Shown here: positions 34,705 to 43,950 of the stretch, in pieces
How positions within the stretch are numbered: position 1 is the stretch's first letter
How the letters are laid out: the number at the start of each line of letters is the position of its first letter
Source: Streptosporangium amethystogenes
GTDB lineage: Bacteria > Actinomycetota > Actinomycetes > Streptosporangiales > Streptosporangiaceae
Assembly: GCF_000721075.1 (NCBI RefSeq)
Contig: NZ_JOEQ01000009.1
Location: 1-64,000 of the forward strand
Length of the DNA: 64,000 nt
Reading direction: 5' to 3'
Notes under the pieces: generated by a model
What the model was told of the DNA's origin: nothing
Databases searched by the model: none
What the model saw: the letters and a program-made list of their open reading frames with translations, nothing else
Translations under genes and position numbers: made by a program

Positions 34705-36057
34705 TCAGGCGAGTTCCTCGATGAAGGCCGCCAGCTGCGTGACGTTGCGGCACTCGTACATGGGCACGACCCCCCCGTACGCCGTCGCCACCGAGTCGCC
34801 GGTGTCCCACTGGGAGGTCGGCTCCGGGTTGAGCCAGTAGGCGTGCCGGGCGTCCCTGGTCAGCCGCTTCAGCGTCTCCAGCGCGGGCGGCTGGTAGTTG
34901 GACCGGGCGTCGCCCAGGATCAGCAGTGACGTCTTCGGCCCGATGGCGTCGCCGTACCGCTCGGCGAACCTCTCCAGCGCGTGGCCGTAGTTGGTCCGGC
35001 CGAACCGCACCATGTCGGCCTCCTTCACCAGCCGGGTCATCGCCTCCGCCACGTCGGCGCCCGGCACGAAGAACCGGGTGATCTCGTCCACGGTGTCCAC
35101 GAACCCGAACGCGCGGACCTTGGTGAACTGCTCGCGCAGCGCGTAGGTCAGCAGCAGGGTGAAGTGGGCGAAGGCGGCGACCGAGTCGCTGGTGTCGCAG
35201 AGCACGACCAGTTCGGGCTTGTGCGGGCGGCGCGGCCTGTTGAAGGTGGTCAGCGGCACCCCGCCGCTGGACAGCGAGGCCCGTACGGTCCTGCGGAAGT
35301 CGAGGCGGCCGCGGTGGCCGAGCCGGTGCTTGACGGTCAGCCTGGCGGCGAGGCGCCGGGCGAGCGGGTGGACCTCCCTGCGGAGCCTGGCCAGGTCGGC
35401 CTTGGTGATCCGCAGGAAGTCGAGCTGCTCCAGTGGCGGGCGTACCGAGGACCGGGCGATCCGCTCGATTCCGGAGTCCTCGGCGATCCGGCGGCGCACG
35501 TCGCGGGAGACGGCCTCCTCGAAGCGCCTGGTGTTCTCGCCGATCCGCTGCCGGGCGACCTTCTCGGCCAGCCCGCCGCGCTCCTGACCGGCCAGCACCT
35601 CGGCGAGCAGGCGCGCCATGAGCGTCTCGGGGGAGAGCGCCCGCATCACCGAGTAGGAGAACCAGTTCTGCCTGCCGGGACTCGCCGCCTGGCGGCCGAA
35701 GCGCTCCACCATCGCCCGCGCGAACTCGTTCATCCCCTCGGCGCCCAGCAACAGCCCGGCCAGCCGGTCGCGCAGCTCGGGGAGCTCGGCGGTCTCCAGG
35801 TCCGGTTCGGCCTCGTGCGAGGGCCGCAGGCCGGTCGTGGAGGCGGGGAACCACAGGTCGAACAGCGTGTCGAAGCCCGGCCGGTGCGAGGGCCGCTTGA
35901 CCAGCGTCGCGGCGTACGCGGCCCGCAGCGACTCCCGCTCGGTCAGGTCGATCACCTCCAGTGCCCTGGCCGCGTCCAGCCCCTCGGCCAGCGACACCGG
36001 CAGTCCCGCCTCGCGTAGCGCGTGCACGAATCCCACGTGCCGGTCGAGCAGGCTCAC
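34705..36057 (-). CDS. VWA domain protein, CoxE-like
   Basis: The protein has 450 residues from GTG 36055-36057, which has GGAGGCGGAAG upstream. The N-terminal helical region HVGFVHALREAGLPVSLAEG (then LDAARALEVI) is the CoxE/VWA-containing start. The C-terminal von Willebrand A domain has a MIDAS-like LVVLCDTSDSVAAFAHFTLL, then RTNYGHAL and SLLILGDARSNYQ. It pairs with the MoxR ATPase just upstream, in the same operon. Such MoxR-VWA pairs act as chaperones that load metal or cofactors or remodel target complexes; the target is unknown. It overlaps neither gene; 40 bp separate it from moxR. Confidence 0.9.
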   Translation of the reverse strand: MSLLDRHVGFVHALREAGLPVSLAEGLDAARALEVIDLTERESLRAAYAATLVKRPSHRPGFDTLFDLWFPASTTGLRPSHEAEPDLETAELPELRDRLAGLLLGAEGMNEFARAMVERFGRQAASPGRQNWFSYSVMRALSPETLMARLLAEVLAGQERGGLAEKVARQRIGENTRRFEEAVSRDVRRRIAEDSGIERIARSSVRPPLEQLDFLRITKADLARLRREVHPLARRLAARLTVKHRLGHRGRLDFRRTVRASLSSGGVPLTTFNRPRRPHKPELVVLCDTSDSVAAFAHFTLLLTYALREQFTKVRAFGFVDTVDEITRFFVPGADVAEAMTRLVKEADMVRFGRTNYGHALERFAERYGDAIGPKTSLLILGDARSNYQPPALETLKRLTRDARHAYWLNPEPTSQWDTGDSVATAYGGVVPMYECRNVTQLAAFIEELA

Positions 36058-36097
36058 CTTCCGCCTCCCGCCCCGCGGGCCGAGCGCTCCGCGCCGG

Positions 36098-36949
<852 letters not shown>

Positions 36950-37050
36950 GTGTGCTCCCAGTACAGGACCGAATGTTGTTCTAGCTTAGCCGTTGATCGT
37001 CACGGATTTCGAAGCCCTGCCCGATGTGCGCTATCCTTCAAGAGCTTCAA

Positions 37051-37124
37051 GCGCCGCTAGCTCAGTTGGTTAGAGCAGCTGACTCTTAATCAGCGGGTCC
37101 GGGGTTCGAGTCCCTGGCGGCGCA
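37051..37124 (+). tRNA. tRNA-Lys(CTT)
   Basis: Full cloverleaf: acceptor GCGCCGC/GCGGCGC, D arm GCTC...GAGC, anticodon stem GCTGA/TCAGC with loop CTCTTAA (anticodon CTT at 37085-37087), and T arm CGGGG-TTCGAGT-CCCTG. The discriminator is A at 37124; CCA is not encoded. A T-tailed hairpin follows nine bases later. Confidence 0.97.
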
Positions 37125-37132
37125 CCGGCAAG

Positions 37133-37170
37133 AAGCCCAGGTCGGCAGGTCCGACCTGGGCTTTCTTTAT
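37133..37170 (+). terminator. Rho-independent terminator of tRNA-Lys
   Basis: AAGCCCAGGTCGG, loop CAGGT, CCGACCTGGGCTT, then TCTTTAT: one of the few classic T-tailed terminators here. Its stem sequence reappears almost unchanged at 38152-38192. Confidence 0.9.
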
Positions 37171-38105
37171 TGGGCGCCCATCCTGACGATGCCCCGTGCT
37201 CCCTCGTTGTCCGCTCGCCTCCCCGGCCGGTCGGCGAGTTCCGGTCCGGCGTCCGCGCCACCTTCCTGGGCACCAGCAGCGTGCTCGTCCGTGACGAGAA
37301 GACCACCCTGCTGGTCGACGGCTTCTTCAGCCGCCCCTCCCTGCCGAGGGTCGCGACCGGCAGGATCGGCCCCGACCGGCGGATCATCGACGTCTGCCTG
37401 TCCCGCGCCCGCGTCACCGCCCTGGACGCCGTGCTGTGCGCGCACACCCACTACGACCACGCTCTGGACTCCCCGGTCATCGCCCAGATCTTCGACGCGC
37501 CACTGATCGGTTCGGAGTCGGCGGTCACCCTGGGCCGCGGCTACGGCCTGCCCGACCGGCTCCTGGTACCGGCGGGGGACGGTCAGACCTTCGTGTTCGG
37601 CGACTTCGAGGTCACCCTCGTGCGCACCCCGCACAGCCCCGGAGACATCGCCCCCGGTGGCATCGACATCCCCTTCACCCCGCCGGCCCGCTACAAGGCG
37701 TGGCGCTCCGGCCAGAGCCACTCCATCTTCTTCAAGCACCCCGCCGGTACGCTGCACGTCCATGCCAGCGCCAACCACATCCCCGGCAAGCTGGACGGCT
37801 ACCGGGCCGACACCGTCTACCTGAGCATCGGCAGGCTCGGAAAGCAGTCCGAGCGGTTCCGGGAGGAGTACTGGCGGGAGACCGTCCATGCCGCCGGCGC
37901 CACCACCGTCCTGCCCGTGCACTGGGACGACTTCACGAAGCCGCTCGACCGGCCCCTGGTCGCCCCGCCGTACCTCATGGACGACATCGAGTCCGCCATG
38001 GAATTCCTCATCCGGCGGTGCCGGCGGGAGGGCGTCGCCCTCGAACTGCCCAGCCTCTGGCAGGAGACGGATCCCTTCGGGCGTTCCCGTCCCGCGCGGG
38101 ACTGA
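37170..38105 (+). CDS. MBL-fold metallo-hydrolase, possibly 5'-truncated
   Basis: From TTG 37170 the frame gives 311 residues. RATFLGTSSVLVRDEKTTLL begins the metallo-beta-lactamase fold. AHTHYDHALD supplies the HxHxDH zinc ligands, and VHASANHIPG and VLPVHWDDF later histidines. The family resembles actinobacterial MBL proteins that start about 30 residues earlier with an ordinary ATG. Here no ATG precedes the fold, and the frame opens inside the tRNA terminator. Either a rare TTG/GTG start is used without a ribosome-binding site, or the 5' end was lost. It lies between two near-identical hairpins. Confidence 0.7.
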   Translation: MGAHPDDAPCSLVVRSPPRPVGEFRSGVRATFLGTSSVLVRDEKTTLLVDGFFSRPSLPRVATGRIGPDRRIIDVCLSRARVTALDAVLCAHTHYDHALDSPVIAQIFDAPLIGSESAVTLGRGYGLPDRLLVPAGDGQTFVFGDFEVTLVRTPHSPGDIAPGGIDIPFTPPARYKAWRSGQSHSIFFKHPAGTLHVHASANHIPGKLDGYRADTVYLSIGRLGKQSERFREEYWRETVHAAGATTVLPVHWDDFTKPLDRPLVAPPYLMDDIESAMEFLIRRCRREGVALELPSLWQETDPFGRSRPARD

Positions 38106-38151
38106 TCTCCCCGTCCGGCGTCCCCGACGTCACCGCCGCCGCGACCCGGGA

Positions 38152-38192
38152 GCGGAAGGCCCAGGTCGGCGATGCCGACCTGGGCCTTCCGC
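38152..38192. terminator. Perfect 19-bp hairpin between convergent genes
   Basis: GCGGAAGGCCCAGGTCGGC, loop GAT, and its exact complement. It lies between the MBL gene and the convergent glycosyl hydrolase gene and shares GCCCAGGTCGG/CCGACCTGGGC with the tRNA terminator 1 kb to the left. Confidence 0.85.
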
Positions 38193-38218
38193 ATTGTGCG
38201 CCCCCTCGGCGACCCGGG

Positions 38219-39781
38219 TCAGCGGACCCGGCGGCCGGGGCTGGGCTCGCTCTGGCGGTTCGCCCGGTCCACGGCCGTCACGTGGTAGTTCGCGCCCCCG
38301 GCTCCTTCGGGGTCCACCCAGCGCACGTTGCGGCCCGCGGGGATGACCGCGACCAGGTTGCGGGCGTCGGCGAAGTCACCGGGACCGGCCTGCCGGTCGA
38401 ACCTGAAGACCGCGAACTGGAACGGAATGTCTTTTCCGGGGGCGACGATGTGCAACTCGGCGCCCCCGGCCACCTTGTGCGCGGCGGCCAGGACCGGGCG
38501 GCGCGGTGGCGGGCCGCCCGCGAGGCGCGGCAGCAGCGGGGCGAGGGCCGGGCGGGTGTAGTGGTCGGTCACGGCGGTGCTGACGCTGCCCAGCCGGTCC
38601 GCACGCACATCGCCGGAGTTGTACCAGATGTCGCCGCCGACCTGGGGGTTGTCCAGGTTGAGGGTCAGGTGCCGGGACAGCTCGTCCGACTGGAACCACT
38701 GGGCGGGTTGCCCGGCGGCACCGGCCTTGTAGGCGGCCTGGCCGATCCAGAGCTGGACGTCGGTGCCCGCCGCCACGCCGGACCACCAGGGGATCAGCTT
38801 GGCGTAGTCGGCGTTCGACTGGCCGATGTACCAGTAGATCTGCGGTGCGATGTAGTCCAGCCAGCCCTTCTTGACCCAGCCCCGCGTGTCGGCGTGCAGG
38901 TTGTCGTACGACTGGCTGCCGGCGGTGTCCGAGCCGAGGGGGTCGGTGGAGCTGTTCCGCCAGATGCCCGAGGGGCTGATGCCCCAGGCGACCTCCGGCT
39001 TGGCCTGCCGGACCCGCTGCTGCATCTCCCGGACGAGCAGGTCCACGTTGTCGCGCCGCCAGGAGGCGAGATCGGGGAAGCCCGCGCCGTAGCGCGCGTA
39101 GGCCGCGGAGTCGTCGAAGGCCGCGGTGTTGACCGGGTAGAAGTAGTCGTCGAAGTGCAGGCCGTCGATCTCGTATCGGGTGACCGCGTCCATCATCGCG
39201 TCCTGGACGAACGCCCGCACCGCCGGGATGCCCGGGTTGTAGTACAGCTTGCCGCCGTAGGAGACGATCCAGTCCGGGTTCCTGCGGCCCGGGTGCTCGG
39301 GGTGCAGTTTGGCCGGGTCCGGCTGCATCGACACCCGGTACGGGTTGAACCAGGCGTGGAAGGCCAGGCCGCGCCGGTGCGTCTCCTCGACCAGGAAGGC
39401 CAGCGGGTCGTAGCCCGGGTCCTGTCCCTGAACGCCGGTCAGGTACTCCGACCACGGTTCGTGCGGCGAGGGCCAGAAGGCGTCGGCGGTCGGCCGGATC
39501 TGGACGAAGACCGAGTTGAGCCGGCGGGTCCGCGCGAGGTCCAGCCAGGCCAGGTACTCGGCCTGCTGCGCCTCGACGGTCAGGCCGGGCTTCGACGGCC
39601 AGTTGATGTTGAGCACCGAGGCGATCCACATGCCGCGCATCTGCCGCAGCGGCGGGACGCGGCTGTCGGTGTTGTCGGCGGCGAAGGCGGGCGTCGAGGT
39701 GAGGGCCGACAGGGGGAGAGCCGTCGCGGCCGCGGCCAGGGCCAGGCCGCTCAGGATGGAACGTCGGGTGGGTGCGCTCAT
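38219..39781 (-). CDS. Secreted glycosyl hydrolase-like protein, GHL10/YngK family
   Basis: The protein has 520 residues. Twin-arginine-like leader TRRSILSGLALAAAATALP with an AFA cleavage site. The catalytic-type barrel is MRGMWIASVLNINWPSKPGL, NSVFVQIRPTADAFWPS, GLAFHAWFNPYR, YEIDGLHFDDYFYP (acidic DD pair) and DYIAPQIYWYIG. This is the family-10-like GHL10 domain (PF02638), followed by a C-terminal beta domain of about 100 residues. It probably acts on a cell-wall or environmental polysaccharide outside the cell. Export may use the Tat system; the consensus is only partly met. Confidence 0.92.
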   Translation of the reverse strand: MSAPTRRSILSGLALAAAATALPLSALTSTPAFAADNTDSRVPPLRQMRGMWIASVLNINWPSKPGLTVEAQQAEYLAWLDLARTRRLNSVFVQIRPTADAFWPSPHEPWSEYLTGVQGQDPGYDPLAFLVEETHRRGLAFHAWFNPYRVSMQPDPAKLHPEHPGRRNPDWIVSYGGKLYYNPGIPAVRAFVQDAMMDAVTRYEIDGLHFDDYFYPVNTAAFDDSAAYARYGAGFPDLASWRRDNVDLLVREMQQRVRQAKPEVAWGISPSGIWRNSSTDPLGSDTAGSQSYDNLHADTRGWVKKGWLDYIAPQIYWYIGQSNADYAKLIPWWSGVAAGTDVQLWIGQAAYKAGAAGQPAQWFQSDELSRHLTLNLDNPQVGGDIWYNSGDVRADRLGSVSTAVTDHYTRPALAPLLPRLAGGPPPRRPVLAAAHKVAGGAELHIVAPGKDIPFQFAVFRFDRQAGPGDFADARNLVAVIPAGRNVRWVDPEGAGGANYHVTAVDRANRQSEPSPGRRVR

Positions 39782-39891
39782 GCGGACCTCCGGGGGGCTG
39801 AAGAAGAAGGCGCCGAGCGTGACATTGGCAGAAACTTACTTTCAAATCAATGACAATGAAAGAAAATATCGCCGATGCACGACCGCCGCGG

Positions 39892-40836
39892 TCAGTCGGG
39901 CGCCGGGTGGCGGGCGCGCCAGGCGGTGTAGTGCGGCTGGCTTTCGAGGGATTCGCGGTGGGCCTCGGTGGCGAGGCGCGCCAGTTCCTCGGTCCGGTGG
40001 GCGAGGGCGCCGTCGCGGCGCCAGGCCGCCAGGTGCCTGATCCACAACGGTGATCCGGTGAGCGGGCGGATCACGAGCCCGGGTCCCGCGGGGAAACTGG
40101 CCTGGCAGGGCGAGATCGCGTGCTTCTCGGCGATGAGATTACGGATCATCATCGGCTCGATCATGATGTACGGCATCTTCGGGACGAAGCCCTCGTTCTG
40201 GCAGGCGGTCACGAAACACTCCGGCCAGCCGACGCCGTCCGGTGGCGAGAGCACCCAGTCGTCGTCCGCCAGCTCCGCCAGCGGCACCTCCGCCAGCACC
40301 GCGAGGGGATGGGTCTCGGCCATCGCCACGAAGACGGGTTCCACCGCGATGGGATGCACGCCCACCGAGGGGGGGATGACCAGCTCGTGGCCGGGGTAGT
40401 CGATGAGGGTTGCGGCGTCCAGCCGCCGGGAGGTCAGCAGATCCAGCAGCAGGCGGGGCGAGTGCTCGGTGTGCACGGTGATCGAGGCTCCCGGGACCTC
40501 GAACAGCCGCCGCAGCAGGCCGCTGAACAGGGGGTTGGCGTAGCCGCCGATGCGGGCGACGCTCGTCTGGCCGCTGGGCGGCGGGGTGCCCGTCATCAGC
40601 TCGTCCACGGTGTGCAGCGCGGACCTGGCCCGGGTGAGCACGAACTGGCCGAACGGGGTCGGTGTCACGCCCAACCGGCTGCGCCGGAAGACCTGGCCGC
40701 CGAGCGTGGACTCGATCCGGTGCAACTGGGCGGTCAGGGCGGGCTGGGAGACGCCCAGGGAGGCCGCCGCCTTGCTGAGACTCCCCGCGCTGGCGATGGT
40801 GCATAACGCTCGAAGGTGCCGTAGCTCCAGCTGCAT
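39892..40836 (-). CDS. LysR family transcriptional regulator
   Basis: The protein has 314 residues from the ATG at 40834-40836. The helix-turn-helix MQLELRHLRALCTIASAGSL and SKAAASLGVSQPALTAQLHR is canonical, followed by a periplasmic-binding-like effector domain (VARIGGYANPLFSGLLRRLF onward). It is divergent from an alpha/beta hydrolase gene; the 110-bp gap contains AT-rich sequence and a 10-bp direct repeat, GCATAACGCT, at 40801-40810 and 40854-40863. It likely activates the hydrolase gene and represses itself; the effector is unknown. Confidence 0.92.
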   Translation of the reverse strand: MQLELRHLRALCTIASAGSLSKAAASLGVSQPALTAQLHRIESTLGGQVFRRSRLGVTPTPFGQFVLTRARSALHTVDELMTGTPPPSGQTSVARIGGYANPLFSGLLRRLFEVPGASITVHTEHSPRLLLDLLTSRRLDAATLIDYPGHELVIPPSVGVHPIAVEPVFVAMAETHPLAVLAEVPLAELADDDWVLSPPDGVGWPECFVTACQNEGFVPKMPYIMIEPMMIRNLIAEKHAISPCQASFPAGPGLVIRPLTGSPLWIRHLAAWRRDGALAHRTEELARLATEAHRESLESQPHYTAWRARHPAPD

Positions 40837-40946
40837 GGGCCAAATATAGTGCGGCATAACGCTGGATTTATATGTCTCTGGGATAAGACGAGGTTCCCCC
40901 GTTTGGCGCACAGTTAACGGTGATCCCGACTTTCGAAGGAACCCCT

Positions 40947-42203
40947 ATGCCAGTGACCTACCGCCGTTCGGACCTCGTCTTCACCGAGCACACGATCACC
41001 GTCCCGCTGGACCACTTCAGCCCGGACGGGGCGACGATCGAGGTGTTCGCGCGGGAGGTGGTCGCGGCGGGGCGGCAGGGGGACGACCTGCCGTGGCTGC
41101 TGTACCTGGAGGGCGGCCCCGGCCACAGTGCCCCCCGCTCACCGGTCGGGTGGCTGCACCGGGCCACCCGGGAGTACCGGGTGCTGCTGCTGGACCAGCG
41201 CGGCACCGGGCGCAGCACTCCCGCCAACCGGCAGACCCTGGCCGGCCTCGGCAACCCCGCCGCCTACCTGCGCCATTTCCGGGCCGATGCCATCGTCAGG
41301 GACGCCGAACTGCTCCGCGCGCGCCTCGCGGGAGACCGGCCGTGGAGCCTGCTGGGGCAGAGTTTCGGCGGGTTCTGCGCGCTGACCTACCTGTCGCTGG
41401 CCCCCGAGGGACTGCGCGAAGTCATGATCGCGGGTGGGCTGCCGCCGCTGGCCGGCCGGCCCGAGGACGTGTACCGGGCGGCCTATCCCCGCGTTCTGGC
41501 GCACAACGAGCGGTTCTTCGCCCGCTATCCCGGTGACCAGGCGATCGCCCGCCAGGTGGTCGACCACCTGCACCGGCAGGAGGTGTTCCTGCCCGGCGGG
41601 GAGCGGCTGACCTCGCGGCGCTTCCAGACCCTCGGGATCACGTTCGGCACGGAGGGCAGGTTCGACGCGCTGCACCATCTGCTGGAGGAGGCGTTCGCCG
41701 GTGAGAAGGAACTGTCCGACGCCTTCCTGCGCCGGGTGGACGCGACGGTCTCCTACGCCGAGCACCCGCTGTACGCGCTGCTGCACGAGGCGTCCTACTG
41801 CCAGGGCGAGGCCTCCGGCTGGGCCGCGCACCGCGCGCTGGGCGAGTTCCCCGAGTTCGATGTGGAGCAGGGCGGCCCCATCCGGTTCTTCGGCGAGATG
41901 ATCTTCCCGTGGTTCTTCGACGAGGACCCGGCGCTGGTCCCGCTGCGGGCCTGCGCCGAGGCACTGGCCGCCTGCGAGTCCTGGCCGCGCCTCTATGACC
42001 CGGACCGGCTGAGCGGCAACACCGTCCCGGTGGCGGCGGTGATCTATCACGACGACCTGTACGTGGACCGCGACAGCTCCCTCCGCACCGCGAGCGCGGT
42101 GCGCGGCCTGTCTTCCTGGATCACCAACGAGTACGCCCACGACGGGTTGAGCGCCTCGGGCGGGGCCGTGCTGGACCGGCTCGTCACGATGGTCCGCCGG
42201 TGA
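40947..42203 (+). CDS. Alpha/beta hydrolase, proline iminopeptidase-like (S33)
   Basis: The protein has 418 residues; the ATG at 40947 follows GAAGGAACCCC. Oxyanion-side LLYLEGGPGHSAPRSP (GGPG), LLLDQRGTGRSTPAN, nucleophile elbow LLGQSFGGFCALTYLS (Ser about residue 142), and late YHDDLYVD and NEYAHDGLSA supply Asp and His. The length and the inserted cap match the large bacterial prolyl aminopeptidases. It releases N-terminal proline from peptides in the cytoplasm; no signal peptide. Probably controlled by the divergent LysR protein. Confidence 0.92.
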   Translation: MPVTYRRSDLVFTEHTITVPLDHFSPDGATIEVFAREVVAAGRQGDDLPWLLYLEGGPGHSAPRSPVGWLHRATREYRVLLLDQRGTGRSTPANRQTLAGLGNPAAYLRHFRADAIVRDAELLRARLAGDRPWSLLGQSFGGFCALTYLSLAPEGLREVMIAGGLPPLAGRPEDVYRAAYPRVLAHNERFFARYPGDQAIARQVVDHLHRQEVFLPGGERLTSRRFQTLGITFGTEGRFDALHHLLEEAFAGEKELSDAFLRRVDATVSYAEHPLYALLHEASYCQGEASGWAAHRALGEFPEFDVEQGGPIRFFGEMIFPWFFDEDPALVPLRACAEALAACESWPRLYDPDRLSGNTVPVAAVIYHDDLYVDRDSSLRTASAVRGLSSWITNEYAHDGLSASGGAVLDRLVTMVRR

Positions 42204-42321
42204 GCCTGAAATGACGGGCGTCCGGCTTCCCGCGCCTTCCGGCGGCGCGTACCGAACCGGCGGCCCGGCAGGGCGATCGTCCCCTGGCACACGAGCGTCG
42301 ATCGCCTTTCACGGGCGATGC

Positions 42322-42403
42322 CCCTTTCCCATAACCCGTGAATTATGGAAAAGGGTTTATCGTGTCCATCTCAGCTGCCCATAACCCACCGGTTATGGGC
42401 AGC
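42322..42403. promoter_or_regulatory. Two CATAACCC palindromes upstream of an M64 peptidase gene
   Basis: Palindrome 1 (42322-42355) is CCCTTTCCCATAA, 8 bases, TTATGGAAAAGGG (12 of 13 pairs). Palindrome 2 (42374-42403) is GCTGCCCATAACC-CACC-GGTTATGGGCAGC, perfect. Both contain CATAACCC, also found before the second M64 gene at 45008-45015. Proposed operators of a shared regulator; palindrome 2 could also form a hairpin in the RNA. Confidence 0.65.
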
Positions 42404-42521
42404 CTTGACCTGTGGCTTCCCGGCGGGCAGGAACGGGTCGGCAAGCTCGACACTCTCGCGTGATCACCCCGTTATCCGACATCGGTGACAATCTGCGGCA
42501 TTCCCCAAGCAAGGAGAACCC

Positions 42522-43835
42522 GTGCGCAGATCGTCCGTGGTCGTCGCCACGCTCATGGTCATGGCGTGTCTGTCGACCGGCCCGGCTCACGCCGAGGATC
42601 CGGGTCAGACGCGAAAGGTCGAGGTCTTCGGTGAGCACGCCCCCGGTGGTTACACCGAGGTTCCGGTGGAGAGCGGCGACAAGGCGAGGGGCCTGGCCGT
42701 GCCGTCCGCCACGGTGACGCCGATCGAGGTCAACGGCCCCAGCGACAAACGCATCGACCTGGTCTATCTCGGTGACGGTTTCACCGAGGCCGAGCAGGCC
42801 GCCTACACCGCCCAGGTGGCCAACAGCTGGAACATCCTCGTCCAGCGCGAGCCGTTCAAGAGCTATCGCAAGCTGTTCAACGTCTGGCAGGTGAACGTCG
42901 TCTCCAACGAGTCCGGGGTCGACAACGACCCGGTCAAGGGGGTGCTGAAGGACACCGCGCTGGGCGGCGAGTACTGGTGCGAGGACCTGGAGCGCCTGGT
43001 CTGCGTGGACATTCCCACCGCCCAGTCCTACGCCGCGCTGGCCCCCGCCTTCGACCAGATCGCCGTCGTGGTCAACAGCCCCACCTACGGCGGTGCCGGC
43101 TACATCGAGGAGAACCTGGTCACCTTCTCCGGCGGACACCGGAGCGGCCCGGAGATCCTGCCGCACGAGTTCGGCCACTCCATCGGCGACCTGGCCGACG
43201 AGTACCCCTACTGGGCCTACCCGGACGATGGCAGCACCTACACCGGCGACGAGCCGGTCGAGACCAACGTCTCGATCTACAACGCCGAGCAGCAGACCGC
43301 GCGGCGGGCCAAGTGGTGGTACTGGCTGGGCGCCGAGACCCCCGACGGCGGCGTGATCGACACCTTCGAGGGCGCCGCCTACTACAACCTCGGCATCTAC
43401 CGGCCCAGCGACAACTCGCTGATGCGCTCCCTGCTCAAGCCGTTCAACCTGGTCGGCCGTGAGGAGATGGTCCGCACGTTCGTCGGCACGACCGGCCTGA
43501 TCGACGACTCCACCCCGAGCGGCAAGGTCAAGCCGAACAGCACCCTGACGGTAACCCCGGTGGGCCTGCCGACCGTGTCCACCCGCTGGTTCGTCAACGG
43601 CCACGAGATCACCGAGTGGGCGGGCAGGACCTCGGCGGTGGCTCTGACCAAGAAGCCCAAGGGCCACGGAAAGCCCGAGGCGCCGTGGTGCGGGCGCAAG
43701 GACCTGAAGGTCAAGGGCGACTGTGTCTACTCGGTGCAGGTCGGTGACTCCACCGACTTCGTCAGGAACCCCGTCTACAAGGCGGACGTCCTGACCCAGT
43801 CGATCACCTGGACGATCGACGAGCACAAGCACTGA
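42522..43835 (+). CDS. Secreted M64 family metallopeptidase (IgA-peptidase type)
   Basis: The protein has 437 residues, starting at GTG 42522 behind AAGGAGAACCC. Signal peptide MRRSSVVVATLMVMACLSTG ending AHA. KRIDLVYLGDGFTEAEQAAY is the M64 entry strand; HEFGHSIGDLADEY (about 215-228) gives the HExxH zinc site with the third acidic ligand. YRPSDNSLMRSL supplies the Met-turn-like conserved segment. A C-terminal beta domain of about 100 residues follows (TVSTRWFVNGHEITEW). It is paralogous to the convergent gene at 43951-44925, with which it shares promoter palindromes. Probably degrades extracellular protein. Confidence 0.93.
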   Translation: MRRSSVVVATLMVMACLSTGPAHAEDPGQTRKVEVFGEHAPGGYTEVPVESGDKARGLAVPSATVTPIEVNGPSDKRIDLVYLGDGFTEAEQAAYTAQVANSWNILVQREPFKSYRKLFNVWQVNVVSNESGVDNDPVKGVLKDTALGGEYWCEDLERLVCVDIPTAQSYAALAPAFDQIAVVVNSPTYGGAGYIEENLVTFSGGHRSGPEILPHEFGHSIGDLADEYPYWAYPDDGSTYTGDEPVETNVSIYNAEQQTARRAKWWYWLGAETPDGGVIDTFEGAAYYNLGIYRPSDNSLMRSLLKPFNLVGREEMVRTFVGTTGLIDDSTPSGKVKPNSTLTVTPVGLPTVSTRWFVNGHEITEWAGRTSAVALTKKPKGHGKPEAPWCGRKDLKVKGDCVYSVQVGDSTDFVRNPVYKADVLTQSITWTIDEHKH

Positions 43836-43846
43836 ACCAGACAATC

Positions 43847-43874
43847 CTGCCGCGCCCCGAGCGGGGCGCGGCAG
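43847..43874. terminator. Bidirectional terminator between the two M64 genes
   Basis: CTGCCGCGCCCC-GAGC-GGGGCGCGGCAG, perfect 12-bp stem, 11 bp after the first M64 stop and 76 bp before the end of the second. Confidence 0.8.
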
Positions 43875-43950
43875 CAGGACGGCGATCGCCGAAAGATGTT
43901 CCGCGAAAGCGGATGTCCTTCGGCGATCGTGTGCGTTCAGCGCCGGATCG

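Noticed and set aside
37051..38192. Integrated element at tRNA-Lys
   Set aside because: No integrase gene and no duplicated tRNA 3' end were found; only the terminator stem is repeated, so an att-site claim is not supported.
37436..39853. Plus-strand open frame of 805 codons over the MBL and glycosyl hydrolase genes
   Set aside because: It crosses a strong terminator and lies antisense to a well-supported secreted hydrolase; no motifs.
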